Shown here piece after piece: positions 38,301-53,300 of a DNA stretch of 64,000 nucleotides. Numbering within the stretch: the stretch's first letter is position 1; every line of letters begins with the position of its first letter. The stretch is from NCBI GenBank assembly GCA_023079485.1, contig CM041115.1:26165505-26229504 (forward strand). The letters run 5' to 3'. This stretch comes from Archilochus colubris (Eukaryota > Chordata > Aves > Apodiformes > Trochilidae). The notes below the pieces were generated by a model. It worked only from the letters and a program-made list of their open reading frames with translations. It was not told the origin of the DNA and did no database searches. A program made the translations under genes and the position numbers.

Positions 38301-41300
38301 TCAGTGTGAAGGCAATTTACAAAGCCTACATTGGATAACAGACAATTTCAAAAGATACTCGATAAAATCTCACATTTCTTCAGCGCCTATCTCAAGATAT
38401 CTGTGAAGAAAAACTAGAAAGATATTCTGCAAGTCACTTCAGTATTACTTCCTGTGATGATGTACACAGAAAATGGGGATAAAACTCAATAGCATTTTTT
38501 CTGGCACACACTACTGCTATTTTATGAAGTAAAATAATACATTTGCTTACATACTATGTTGAGCGACACCTAAAATAAACATTTTATTGCTAAAATAATA
38601 ATATTTATTGTTAAAATAAACATATTTATTGTTAAAATAAACATATTTATTGTTAAGATAAACATCTCAATCTACTCAGAGAAAAGAAAATATAAAAAAA
38701 CTTAAATAATTCTAAGCCAGTACAATTTATATAGAAGGTCTGACTTTAAGATCCTATAATTCTAAGCCCAATCTTAAAGATTTGGGGTTAAATGCAAATT
38801 TCATCAGAGAAGTGTTGTACAGACAATGTCTGCAGGCATTCTGTTAGGTGCAGAATTTCTTCTGTTAGGTGCAGTAACAGTAACTAAGGAAAAGCCTACA
38901 GAGATATTCCTCTGCAATATACCTCTCTGAGAGGTATATGGGGTAAAGATGCATTCTTCCTATTACAACAAACTTCATGTTTTCTTAATAACTCCAAGTT
39001 TTATTGCACAGAAGAAAGCAGTTAGCAGCAGGCAAAGAGCTGTTTTTATTCTGATTCCTTCACTCTTTCAGCTGAAAAAGTAAATTTCTGCATCGATGAA
39101 ATATTTTGTGGTGGGAAATCAGTTTGATACTTATTCATATCAAATATCAAAATACGTTAAAAGTTTCAATTAAAATTAAAAAATATCTCAAGTCGCTGAA
39201 TTCACCTGACACCTAATCGGTGTCGCTGATTCACCTAATTGGAGTAAATTGAGCATCTGACCACCTCATCCTTTTCAGGCAGCTAACTGTAAATGGGATA
39301 CAGGGTGTTCTGAAATACCTGATTTAAAAATCTGGCAAAGCATAGGGAAATTTAAGGTCAGTGTTCAACTCCTTAAAACAGAAAAATCCATGTTAGATGA
39401 AAAAATGTTATTGGGACTATCCAAGATGAGTTTAAGATAAAATCCACAGAGCAAGACTGAATAGAAACTGTTTGGAAAATTTTTTGTATAATGGTTCTCA
39501 GCTTTTTGACCTTTTAGCCAACAAAAAAACAACAGGAATAAAATTTTTAAAGAGCAGACCCTTACTGGTAGAGATCAATTTATTTAAACTAAATTCTTCA
39601 TAAATTATAAAAAACATGAGTAACAAACACATGCAGACAAAGGAAAGTCCAAAAAATTTTATGGTGTTTTTTCAGTTGTTCCTTTGGGGGCTTTTTGGTG
39701 GGGTTTTTTTGGGGTTTTGTTTGTTTGTCTGTTTGTTTGTTTGTCTGTTTCCATGGGTAGTGAGATGAAAATAGGTCGGGCACATCTGGTGAAATCTTAA
39801 GACTAAAATAAATTTTAAAGTAGTCTTAAGAATCTTAGAAATTTCAGTATTGCATGTATCATTATTATTTTGTACAACACTGTTTTCTACAACACTGATC
39901 ATCTTTGCAGATGTACTAATCAGAAATATGATAAATTTTAAATTTATAACTAATATTTTTCATCTTTGCTTACAGAATTTGTCCATCTAAAAATCAGCAA
40001 GCCTCTGCTCAATTTTCTTCTGCAATAAGCACTAAAAGTAAGTCAGATGCTTATGTATCACAAATTACATAATCACTTTATGGAAGTATGACTCACCTTT
40101 CTCACCTGGTGGTATTACAGTGTTGACAGACATCATAAGATACATTCCAGCAATCAAAGGCTGCCTGCAATTCAAAACCTTGTTTGCTAAACAAGTCCTT
40201 TATAAAATCCAACTGCAAGTGATACGATATGCAATACCACTTAACACCACAAATGTCCAGATGCTGGATTATGTCTGGTCTACTGGGAAAGAAGCTGTCA
40301 CACAGCACTTCCCTTTTTTCACACTGAGCTACAATTTTCAAAGCATCTTCTACAATGTGAAATAGGACAAAATGATAACTTACATAATTGCTGTCCTTGT
40401 CCCAGATTTCTAAATACAAAACACTTAAGAGGGATTAAGTCAGTACTGATGGCACCACTTCATCAAGTTTCTGAGTAAACTGAAAAATTTTGCCAACAGA
40501 TGACAAAATGGCTTCAAGCTTCTAAATATTGTGAAGTATATATTTTTATTTTACATGTTTTCATAGCAATCTAAAGGAGATGGTTCCATGAATTCTCTTC
40601 TGACAAAAAAAAAGAAGGGATTCCTAACAGGCAATTGGTTTTAGAGATACTTACTTCTGATGTGTCAGATGTAAAGTTACACCAGAGCAGTCCTTGTGTT
40701 TATCTGTACAAATCACAAAATGTTATCATTAGCAACTGAACCCATGTAAAATTATTCCGTTTAATAATGTTGTTCTTCTGTATAAACAATACCACCAGAG
40801 AAAATAAGTTTTGATCTTACTTTTTACTGTAAAAATTTTATATTGTCTTAACATGACTCGAATTTGCCCAAACCTTAACATTACAGTGCTGCATTTGATA
40901 TAATATAGGACAAACCTCTCGAGGATAGAAAACTAACTGCTTTTTTTGGCAAAGTAATTCACGTTCCTTATGCTACTATCTGGTTCATATAACCAGCATC
41001 TGGGAAAGCAAACAGTGTAAGTTTTATAACAGCAGAAAAAGATGGGTTTTTGTCAAACAAATTGTGTAATATTTGTGTAATATACAGCTTGATTTTTACC
41101 ACCGTTTATGTTTAAATGCTCACAAAATAGACAGTTGCTATTTTCACAAAATTAGTACGTTACGCAAGCGACAAAATTGCTAACCCAATTTCAGTAGGCT
41201 CTCATAACTGTTATCATCATGGCACCTGAGAAATTGCTGAAGTCTGTATGCACCAACAAACACATATATTTAAAAATCTGAATCAGTAAATCACAGCTGT

Positions 41301-44300
41301 ACCTATACAAATAACAACAAAAAGAGTAAAGTCTTTACTGAACACAGGAAAGAACCAGAACTGCAGCTCTTTCATCAAGACTACCCATCACACATGTAGT
41401 TGCACTGAATGTTTGGAAAGCATAAGAATTTTTGAGACCAAGGGTGAGCAATCAGAAGGAAAGCAGCTGAAAACGAATATTCAATTGGTGATCCAGAAAA
41501 AACCAAATACCCATTCAATGCAGATGGAATTTCTGTCTCTCTGTATTAAGCTACATGTAATATTGCCTCAGGCTCAGCGAGTTTGGTACCAATACTCTGT
41601 ATGTATTGCATAAGGCCTTGGCTACTCAGTTGCAGTCACAGTATAAGTATTTTAAGACTATGCACATGAGAACAAAAATACAGACATAGTCATTTACTTC
41701 CACTGTATCACACACATTTTCTCTGTTGTACATAACAGCAAGTAAACACTATATTGTAGAAAATAGAGATGTTCAGTATGGCATACATTCTATTCTGTTT
41801 TAACGCAAATATGCATGTTTGTACACAAAAATAACAGACACTGAAAAATTACCCTAACTTCAAGAAAAAAGTTTTCCAATTTAAAGTACAATCTTTCAAA
41901 TGCATTTAAAGCATAGTCTTCAACTGGTTTTTTAGTTACTTTTTAAAAACAAAACAAAAGAAAAATCCTAAAAATATTTTTACAGCATTGCAAGTCATTT
42001 GCAAATAGTGGCAGAGAGAGGTAAATAAACAGGAGAAAAGGCTGGACAAGAGAGAAGGGACAGGATCAAGTAAAAGTCTCAGAGCAGTTAACAGAAAAAC
42101 AACAGTCAAAATATGAATAGCACTCGCCAAAGATGAGCTTAAGCCATTCCAAAAGAAGCACTAGCTTTCAAACACTGATAACAAATGTTGCTTTTGAATG
42201 GACAGAAAACTGTGCTATTAGGACACAAGTAAAACAGTAGGAAACTATACAGAAAAAGCAAAAAAAAAGAGAGAAATTAAATGATTTGTCCTTCGTTTAG
42301 ATAAAGTTCAAGATATGTATATTCTCCTCTGCTCTTCACTGTAGGAAGTTTCATTTACAATCTCAGTACCAGTTTTCTTTAAAGGTCTTTCTCAAGTCTC
42401 TTTTGCCCAGCATTCCTGATTTCAAACTAAACTTGACTAAATTTTCAGCTTTGCATATAACGTAAGTGATGCTGCAGAACCCAGCTTTAATATATTTTAA
42501 CATATGATCATCTGCCATAGCAGACGAGATTTCTAGGGCATCCTAGGTATTTCAAATTCTGAGGATTTTTTATTTGAAAAATAAACACTATTTAAAACGT
42601 ATTTTCTCAGCACTCTGTGTACATGGATTATAAAATATAGAGAACATTGTTAAAACTTCTTATTCGGCTTCTTCATTACTCTTTTCTGATAGGAACAGTG
42701 CAGCACTCAGACATGGCTGGCAGAATACTTAAAAGCTTTTACTGTATTAGACTGGTGCTTTTTATGGAGCTCCAAACCCCTCATCGTTATAAAGTCAGTC
42801 CTTTGATTTGTACCAGAATGCTGAAATAGGTCTGAAAATTGACTCTGTCTCATTAGAAGTTAAGAAATAGCCCCAAAGCTCAAGCAAAAAGTAATTCCAA
42901 AGGTAATGCCCACTATACAGTAAATTAGTGTAAGTAGCATTTAAAAAGAAAGACATGCAGCACAAATGTGAACTTCAGGTCTTGGTAAAGACAAATTCAT
43001 AATGTTGCATTCTATATCTAATATTTGACACATAAAAGAACACTAGATGAATTACTTTCTTCACAAGAGTCAAGGTGCTTTCTCTCCTGACCTCTCCACT
43101 CATCTAAAATCAGTTCTGCAAAATTATTTTTAAAAGTCTGGTAACTCCTAGAATGAAACTCTACCTATACTGAGTTTGTTAATAACAAAATGCAAGCACA
43201 GACTCAGTGACATTTTCACAACTTACCTCCCAAACACAAGACCAACAGTTGTTGATCCTGTTCCAGTATAATATTTTTAATAAATGGTACCTTGTAAAGA
43301 TCACAGATTACTGATTTGATGAAAGGATATCATAATATATCACAGACATTAATATCTGGGAATATGCAAAATTAATTTTACTCAAGACTCAAATGTTAAG
43401 TCTCCTGATTATCAGAGAGAAGAACACAGAATTCAGTGTTCCAGAATTTAACAGCTTAGACAACACAGGCTTAGGAAGAAAATAAGTATTTTACAGACAT
43501 CTACCATCTTGGTAGGCAAAGTTAATTACTCTCCCCAACCAAAAGAAAAACCCAAAATAAGCCCAACATTGAGAACCTCACATGCTCCTCAAAAAAGCAG
43601 GTACATCTGTGACACATAATTTGTTTAAGCTACTGTCAAATAACATGCATGCACTGTGCAAGAAAAGAGGGGTTAAGAAAAGGAATGAGAAGAGAGCTGA
43701 AGCTGGTAATTAAAAGTAGTCCCTAAAAAGTCTGCTTCATGCATACTGATGGAAAGTAACTGCTTCGATCAAAGCAATGAACATGGAAAATAACAGAATG
43801 TGAGTGTATTTCATACAGACAGAGTTTAAAGAGATTAGTATTGGTAACTTCTAATTACTTTGAATCTGGGGAATAAAATCCACTGTCTCATGTGCTGCAA
43901 AGGACTAAACTAACATTATGGTGGGTTAGAAACACTAGTCTTTGTTGTAGGGAGGACAAGAAAAAAATTCTAGTGACTGGAAAAAAATCCCCATTTTTAA
44001 CAATCAGATCTGAAAGGCACTTACATAGGAGAATATATCAAGCACAGTGTGACAACTACAGCCAATATTGAAAGGACTGTGTAACTTTACAGATGAAATA
44101 AAAATGGCTACAGTTATTTCAACCTGAAGCAAAACCAGGAATTTATAAAAAGACAGAAAAATTTCAGGTAACTTTTTACTTGTTACATCTTTCAGCTATC
44201 AACCATAACTTCTGTTTTTGCAATATAAAAAGTGAAGAAACACTCAAACAGAGCAATTATCAGTTTTCTAAGACAGTTCTTTGCACGTAGCCCAGATCTT

Positions 44301-47300
44301 TAGGTAGGATTAATTTCTGGTTTTACTTACAAATTATACACAATAAGATGTATTTTCATACCTCAGCTTAAAGCAAGAATATAAATATGAAAACATATCT
44401 CTTCTACTTAAAACTAAGATGAGGGGGAAAGAATACTTGAGAAACTGACTAATGAATAGAAGAAATACCTGTTAATGGCTGAAAATTAGAGTTTACATAC
44501 ATATTTTACATATGACAGTTTTTCCCTTGAAATCAATAGGAAGTGAATTTTGGTGGTAATACATAAATAACTGCTACCTCCAGCAATGTCAGAAAATTAA
44601 ACTCTGGGCAGAGCTACTGATGTGATATTGGCAGCATAGCAGGCTGAGTATATTTCATCATTCCTCATCTGTTCTGCATTGCAACAACTGCATGTGCTTC
44701 CATACAAATTGTAATGGCTATAATCTTAACACTTTCACAAGCCACAGTTATCAACACATTTTATTCCTACTCAAATAATCGTGCTGGTGAGGCCACAGCT
44801 TGAGTCCTCAGTTCAGGAAGGAGACTGAGGTGCTGGAGCAGGTCCAGGGAAGAGCAAGGAGGCTGTGAAGGGATCCAGCACAAGTCCTGTGAGGAAGGGC
44901 TGAGGGAGCTGGGGGTGTTCAGCCTGGAGAAGAGGAGGCTCAGAGGAGACCTCATCACTCTCTACAACCCCCTGAAAGGAGGTGGGAGCCAGGGGGGCTC
45001 GGTCTCTTCTCCCAAGCAGCTCTCAGTAAGACAAGAGGGCAGGGGCTTAAGCTCTGCCAGGGAGGTTTAGGTTAGATATTAGGGAGAAATTCTTTACAGA
45101 GAGGGTGATCAGATATGAGGATGGGCTGCCCAGGGAGGTGGTGGATTCTCTGTCCCTGGAAGTTTTTAAGAAGAGACTGATGTGGCACTCAGTGCCATGG
45201 TCTGGTAACCACAGTGGTAGCGGATCAAGGGTTGGACTTGATTCTGTGAGTCTGTGAAAAGCTCCCCTTTTGTCATTCCTGAAGTTTAGAAATACCTGTA
45301 AAACTACTTGAAGGTTATGCATTGAATATCTTTAAAAACACAATCAAGGTTTATGGCGTCTGGATTATTAGGAAATTTAAATTATATTTTTATATACTGG
45401 AATTTTCATGGACGACATTAAAAACATTTTCTTCTTACAAAAATGTTAGATTATTTAGCACTTAAAAAATAAGGTATCAGTCTACCAAGTAAAATGGACT
45501 GGAATAAAACAGGGAGCATTCTGTCTGAAATGCTCTGAAACAGTACATGACATTAGTATCATCTCCTAACACTAGCATCATCTCCTAATTTACAGTCCGA
45601 TCAGTTAACACTTGAACTTCCATAATTTTGCAGGCTTGTATCTATGAAATGATTATTCCATGTCCTGCACAGATAGTGGTCTAAGTAGGCAAGGGATTTT
45701 TTGAGTAGAAGCTTTGACTATGAAGTTAATTCTTTAATAAAACCTTCCTAGTAAATTCCCTACCGATGTGCAATGGAGATTACAGATATCTTTTTTTTTC
45801 TTTTTAATAAGTACATGCACATAAATTATACTTATCAGTGAAAATGAAAAGAGAACTCTCACTGGCCCCAAACAATAATGAAGAACAGGCTGTCAACTAA
45901 GGTGTTCTCTTTAGAGGACTGTAAATTTAATAACTCATTACTTTAGCAGGCAAACAATCTTATGGACTGTACCAATCCATCTGAACTATCTTGTGAAAAT
46001 AATTTTTTTCAACTTGAGTTGTGCACATATGCATATGTGCGCCACTGAAACAGTGCTGAAACACTTGATTTTCTCCCCCTTTTCCCCCTGTTTCTGACAT
46101 TAAGCTACATTACATCTTCACCTCATGGCAGAAAGCATACCTTCAGTCAGCTTCAGCCAGTGCTTCAGAAAACTCTAGATGTGTATTTTCCAAATCTTGC
46201 CAAAGGTATCCAGAAGAAAAGCTGCATAGCCCTGGGAAGCTGCCAGCTACAGGGTTGCTTCTCTGATCAAAATGAAGTAGTCTGAGGATCATTTACCACT
46301 GAAGGATTCAGAGGCCATGGGCATAGCTCAGACTACTAATATAAAGCATATTCTTCCCTTAATTTTTTCTTATTATTCAATTTACTTCCCCTTTCATCTT
46401 TCAAGATCAGTATTTTGATTACCACTTAGCCCATGAGGATCCTGGGATCCATGAGGATCCCAATAATTGCACACATTCACAGTTAAATTCTACACAGTAA
46501 CGTACTACAACCAAGTTCTAAACGAATGACAACCCAGTTTTTTTGTTCTTGAAGGTCCTAACCTGAAACCTCAATGCAGTACATAATTCAGAGAGTTAAA
46601 AAACACATTAATCTCAAAAGTGTCAGAAAAAGGCATCTAATGTTAAGAATAAAGTACACCACCAAATAAGAATAAAAGAATAAAAATTAGTCATGTCCTT
46701 AAAAATCTCTGATCACCAGTATCTCAGTGGGATTTCACTAATCCAAACTTATATATGGGCTGTATGAGCAAACACTGAGGTGGACTGAAAACCAGATGAA
46801 TGGAGATATAATGAGCTTACAGCAACCTCATGAAGTTCAACAAGGAGAGATGCCAATCCCTTCACCTGAAGAGGAACAAACCCAGCCACCAGTATATGCA
46901 GGGGGCCACACAGCTGGAAAGCAGCTGGAAAGCAGAAAAGGCCCTGGAGGTCTTCACAGACACCAAATTCATCATCAGAGAACAATGTGCCCTTACTGCA
47001 AAGGAAGCATTAGCCAAAATATTGCCAGGAGGTCAGCAGAAACAATCCACCCCCTACACTCAGCACTGCTGAGGCCACACCTGGAGTACTGTGTCCAGTG
47101 CTGGGCTTCTCTGTACAAGAAAAACATGGACATACTGGAAAGAGTTCAGGGAAGGGCCATACAGATGATAGGACTGGAGAATCTCTTCCTAGAAGAAAGG
47201 CTGGGAGAGCTGGAACTGTTCAGCCTGGAAATGAGAAGGCTAAAGGAAATCTTAGCCATGTTCAAAAAAACCTGAAAAGATGCTGCAAAGAGGCCAGGCT

Positions 47301-50300
47301 CCCAGTGGTGCCCAGTGGCAGGACCAGAGGCAATGGACTCAAACCGAAACACAGAAGTTCCTCTGAACATCAGGAAACACTTTTTCATTGTGAGGATCAC
47401 TAAGCACTCGCATAGGTTGCCCACAGAGGTTGTGGAGTCTCCATTGTTGGACATATCTAAAATTTACTTAGACATGTTCCTGGACAACTGCTGTAGTTGG
47501 CCCTGCATGAGCAGGGGCGAATAAACCAGACGACCTCCAGATTTCCCTTTCAAGCAAAACCATTCTGTGATTCAAACAAGCACTCAACTGACAACATCAG
47601 GCATACTGCCAAGCTTGAAATGAGTATTTCACCTTTTACTTCCTTTTAAAGAAAGACAGCCATGGTTTACAACTTTTTCCAGACAAAGATACTGTTTGGC
47701 CAGCGTATGTTATCCTTCTCACCAGCTACTACAGTCAGGTAATAGATTAAGTATATTAACAGGTATTTGTTTCAACTTTCTTTAAAAATCCAGTGAACTA
47801 TAAAGAGAAAAAATATGTTTCTTTCTGCACTTAAAAATATTAATCTGCTCCTTCATTACAGTAAGCAATTTCCCTGACATTTTTTGAACAAACATAAAAA
47901 AGCTGTTTATCTTTCAAATACTTATAGAGATAGGTTTATAGAGCAATCAATATTCCCACTGATCTTTATGTTTGTGAGTGTCCTATTCTCAAAATTAAAT
48001 TCCACGGGTAATGAAAATATTTTTGATGCTGTAACTAATACAACCTGCAGAAAAGATTTCCAAAATACATACCTCTAAATGCACCAATATCCCCATAGTG
48101 TACCTGGAGCACAAAAAATTTGGCACCTGTTTCTCCCCCAACTCTGAAACCAACACCTAAGAGAAGGAAAATGGATTGTTTTCAGAAACAGTAAAATATA
48201 AGATTGTTGACCATATCTAAAAATACAAATCACTGTAGTGGCTTAGAGTGAAAGGGCTGAAAATTTCACTGAGACACTAGCAAAGAAGACGGTATCCTGG
48301 AAACTGGAAAACGACACAGGTTTCCAAAAAGACTAAGAAGCCAAGACCATAACTAAGTCATTAATGAACATTAATCTGCTTTAAGTTTAGAATTCTCTCA
48401 ATCCAATAATGCAAATACAGATTTGCTGTATACAACCATGTATTAAAAAGAAAGTAATGAAAAAAAATATTTTTTCATCCTTGAAGGATTATATAAAACC
48501 TTCATTTCTTATACAGCCTGTAAACAATACAAATGGACACAGACTTACTTTCTGAGAACATGCTAAGAACAAAAAAATAAAAAGATCTGCAATAATATAT
48601 TTGGAGATGAAAGTTACTATTGTAGGCAGAAAAAATCCTGTGGAAATCATGAAATATGTTACTTATTGAAAGAAGTAAGCACAGGCATGGAAGAAAACGG
48701 AGGAATTCAAAATGATTGAAAAAATGCAATTGCAAAATACCACCCACACAGAAAGGAATTTCTCTTAAGCAATTCTACAATGAAGACTCTTCAAAAGAAG
48801 CTGAAAAAGCAATTGCTTTCAATTCTGTCAGTAAATCCCACTAGATAAATACTGCCCACAGCAGTATTTATAAATAGGACTGCAGCCTTTATGTGCACAA
48901 ATATAATATCTTTATGGAACCCCACACACAATTTTTATTAATGGATGTCTTGGGGACAAGAAAATTATTACTATCTGGGGTTTAAGACTGTTATGGCTGA
49001 GTGGACTAGTGGTACCAATACCAGGACATAAAGAGAAGGTCTCTAGGCCTCTGAGGGATCTGAGAGGGGCAGAACACAGAGGGGATCAATACTCCTTCCC
49101 ATTTCCCACTCATCCTCTATAAAAATTCAAGAGGACCAGATGCCAAACACCTTTTTTTCCTGCTCCTTTCTTCCCTGCTGCTTTGCTGTGCTACAATGCC
49201 TTGGAAGATCCCCATTTTACCATCAGCTCCCCACATCCCCTTCAGAATTGACATCCATCAGGTGCTGGAAAGAGGCGTGGAGCCCTCTCCTGTGTTAGCC
49301 CTGCTGCAAGGGGCCCTCAGGCACCCATCCCTGCAGCCATCGAGATCAGGTTTTGTGTATTTGTATATATTTGTTCCTCATTTCATATGTTACTGTCCCT
49401 CTCCTGTTCTAGTAAACTTGTTTCAATTTTACACTCCAGCTTTTAAGTCTCTTGTTCATATTCTGCTTTTTTAAATTTTTTATTTTTTTATTTTTATTTT
49501 ATTTTGTCTTCCTTTGGGTGGGTGAAAGGAGAGTAATGGAGGAATTCAGTTTTCTGGTTTTTGGTCTGTCCAAACTGCTAAGCCATGATGAATACCAAAG
49601 GAAATACTAGGTTTCTGTATAATACTCCAAGCAACATCTTTTAGCTTGATACACTGATAGTCAAATCAAATAACATTCATTCTGCTAAGTGTGTAAATGG
49701 ACAGACCACTCTTTATGATACTGTGCATTGCTCCTGGACAGGCAAAAAGGCAAAAGAAAACATTTGTAGAATTTAAGGTTTTTTTCAAACTGAGGCTACT
49801 ATAGATGGTATACGTTTCTAAGATCCTTAGTGACTATTAGAAAGAACCACTTTTTCAGTCAGAATATCTTGATTTAATTCAGCAGTCATCAATCATACAA
49901 GAAAACAAGTATATAAACATGTTGCTCAATTGCATCAAAGCATCAAGAAATGAAAAACACATAAAACTGTCAAGTATACCTAAGACAGACAAAAAAAAAT
50001 CTGTTTATTTTGAACATGTTTGGGCTATCCCAAATACACCAAAACATTTTAATGTAGTTTGAGTGCTACTGAAAGATACATATACAGTACCCTTCCAACA
50101 ACATATAATAATAAATGAAAGACTAATGCTAAATAAAAATAAAGCATTATATTATGACCATTATCTCTCTCTTAGCCTTTTTTCCCCAAAACTACAGTAA
50201 ACAGGATGACAAAAAACACCCAAGTATATTAGCTAGCATAGCATATTCAACATTTACAATGCTGATGCTTGTACAGTGCCTACCCACTAAACATTAGAAA

Positions 50301-53300
50301 AATACTATAGGATGATCTGATATGTTTAATTCCACGTCTTCTTCTCTCCCTTGCCCCTGTAGACAAGAACTTCACATTAAAGGCACAATACCTTTGGGAA
50401 GCCTGGTGGATGCAGCATTTCTCGCCCAAGCATACAAAATGTTAGATTTGTCTTTGCATGTTCCTTCATCACAGTCCCTAAAAATATGAAGAAAGGAAAC
50501 AAAAGGGAGTTTAATTTTTTAATTCTGAAATCAGAAAAAGGCACATAAATTATATGCAAACCCACTAATTTTAAGATCTATGAAAATATGTTTTAACATA
50601 TACATATTAAACAAATTTCTTTTAATGTAGACTGCTTTTCCAGGTTTCATTAGATCCTCTATCTTTCTTTTTTTTTTCTGCCAGCCTAGTAGCCAGTGAC
50701 GAAAAAATAAAGGAACCTGTTGTGAGAATGAACCATATGAAAATTTCTAGCACTACTAGCTGAAGTGCAACAAAATTACAATGTCTGCCACATTCACACA
50801 GAGAGGCATGACTCACACATAAAGCTGAAAAAAACCCCACAAAACATCAATGCTTTAATTCAGAACTTATTTCTAAAATTAATTTTACAATTATTTACAA
50901 AGAGAAGGTGACAAGGAGCTGTACATGAACCAACAGGTAGGTGACACTCATGCTCTTCTGTGTACTTAATGCAAGCTCACTGCTTTTGTTACTTTTTCTC
51001 CAACAGTACAATTTCCTGTTTTTCACAAACAAAAGAAATTGCCAACACAGACATAAACAACACCAAAACCAAACAGAAAAATAACTTGGGGGAAGGATTT
51101 CAATTTTTTATAGTAACTGTGAGCTCTGAAGTTGTCCCTAGCCTGTGCAGTTAACACCTTGCAGACAACAATAAGCATGTGCAGAGGGCAGAAGACTTCC
51201 AAAGACTATTTAGCTCTATATACTTTAAATCTGCAAGAACTGATAAACTCAAGGCATAGGCACTACCAAATACATAAAAGGCCAGTTAGACACAGTCAAA
51301 AAAACATCTGAGAGGGTGCTGACTTCTATATGGGAGTATAGAACAATACACATGGATAAAACAATGGGCATCCCTCCTAATAGCTGGGGACACCAACCTA
51401 TAAACCACTTCTTTTCTCTCTTCCATCAAGGAAAAGGGCTATTAGCAGAATGTCTTTGTACCTACTTCAGTAGCAAAACATCATGGCACTGAACACACTG
51501 TAGAAGTAATTCCACAGGTGGAGCATACAGAACTATGAGTTTTAGAAACTCTAAACCAAGAACTACATTAACTGATCCTAACCAGGTGCAATGTAGGTTG
51601 ACTGCTAAAGTTTCAAATCAGTACTAAATAGTACTCTGTTTACTACTGCTGGCAAAATTAGACCTGGGGGAAAAATTGTACACATAAAGCATGGTTTCAG
51701 CCACCTTAACTACTGGGGAAATTAGAGTCTCTTACAGCATGAGGAAGAGTATGAAAGCAAAAAGGACTTTTAGCAGATGGAGGTTCACTGAAGTTACTGT
51801 GGACTATGCCTCAGCCACAAGTGCCACCTCTCAGAACATGTGATCATGATGTTTTTCGAGTCCCTCTCCCAGGGAAAACCAGTTCTTCCAGCACACACTT
51901 TACATATTTCTGTGGTCTCATCTCAGCCTTAATGAAACACAGCTGCTGTGTTTCCTTCTTAAAGAAAGTACTGCCATAATCATCAGACTAAGAGGAAAAC
52001 TACTAAGAGGAAAAACAACATGCCATTTCTTCCTTTTCATTAATTTTGCTCATAAAACATACATCTAGACCTTCAGAACTACTAGTTTGGTCACCTGCCT
52101 CTTCAAACATGCCTCAATTGACAAACCTTCTTTCAGCAGAAGTGAAATGTTTGATAACTGACTCATACAGCTGCAGATAAAAGCTATGCAGCTTTCAGCC
52201 ACTACCATCAGAAAAACACCCTAAGAAGATTTCAGGAGTCTAACCACGTATCAAGCTGCACAGTTTGGAAATGCCTTGAAGAGACTGGTTAGGAGGAACA
52301 GCAGAAACCACAAACAGCTTTACCACCACACTCTGGTCTAACTGGCCTTCATTTATACTCAGTGTTCTTCAGGAGCACATTAGTTGGGTAAAAAAACCTG
52401 CATTAGCTGTTCCAAACTCTCTTCCAGAGGCACTGGCCTCTGGGTAGAGGGAAGACTGCAGGGAAAGATAAAATACACACACTGTTCCTTCATTATGCTA
52501 AAAAAATGGTCAATTCTCGCATTTAGACATCAATGCTGATCTTGAAACGTCAGGTTTTCAGAAAAAAAAAGAAAAAGAGAAGATTAAAAACAAGATAAGT
52601 GAACAGATTTAAAAGCATGAAGCTAGTAAAAAGTGTAAATTTACGAATAAAATTTTAACCACTCACTGAAATTAATAGCTTCTTTATATACAAATAGCAT
52701 GGGATTCTTATCAGAGTAAGCAGCACAGAATATCTTAAAATTAATTATCATGCATACGACGCCCTATTGTACAGCTAGTTTTTATTGTGGTCAAAATTTG
52801 GGAGTGAAGAGGATACAGGAGGACACAGAAATAAGAGCTTAATGACTGCTTCTCAGGTCTTCGGTTTTTTTTGCTATTCTGGACTTCCCAAATGCATTCT
52901 CTTCAGTCCTGGGTAAGCTTAGGAGCTGGGGGTTGACCAGTTACCACACCAAAAACTAAATGTGTGTCACTATGCCAGGAAGACTAGTGCTTGGCTATCC
53001 TTTTAGGTTATTTCAACTGTTTGGCAAAATGAAGAGTATTCTTGATTATTTATGGAGAATCTGAACTTCTGATGAATCACCTCAGGCAGGCTTGTTCCAT
53101 TTCAGCAGTTTATCAGCTGGGGCAAGTCTTCTTGACATACTGACTAAACCCAAAAGACTAAGTGTGGGAAGTCTGGAATATTAAACATTTATTCTTTCTT
53201 CAAAATTTTTCTACTTTTCCAAGAAATTGTGACACTGGAAAAAAGTTATGTGGATGCAATTAGCACAATAAAAGCTAAGTACAGTAACAAAAGAAAGCTA

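Larger units (their letters stand above)
38224..40096 (-). other. PAM intron w7/w8
   Basis: 1.9 kb intron with the minisatellite at 38571-38665, a palindrome at 38917-38939 and a TTTG-type simple repeat at 39715-39750. No exon or named element. Confidence 0.6.
40704..48072 (-). other. PAM intron w5/w6
   Basis: 7.4 kb intron. Contains two CR1 fragments (44781-45256 and 46776-47574), both antisense to PAM. No further coding exon is needed here because the phases of w5 and w6 fit. The stretch 40704-44780 is plain AT-rich sequence. Confidence 0.6.

Noticed and set aside
43206..43262. Exon-like 31-nt segment on the minus strand with AACAG acceptor and GGGAG|gtaagt donor in intron w5/w6.
   Set aside because: Phases of w5 and w6 already join perfectly and match mammalian PAM. 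A 31-nt insertion would break the frame, and the acceptor has no pyrimidine tract.
49196..49474. 92-codon open frame on the plus strand.
   Set aside because: It lies wholly inside the solo LTR and has no recognised domain. LTR sequence often has chance open frames.
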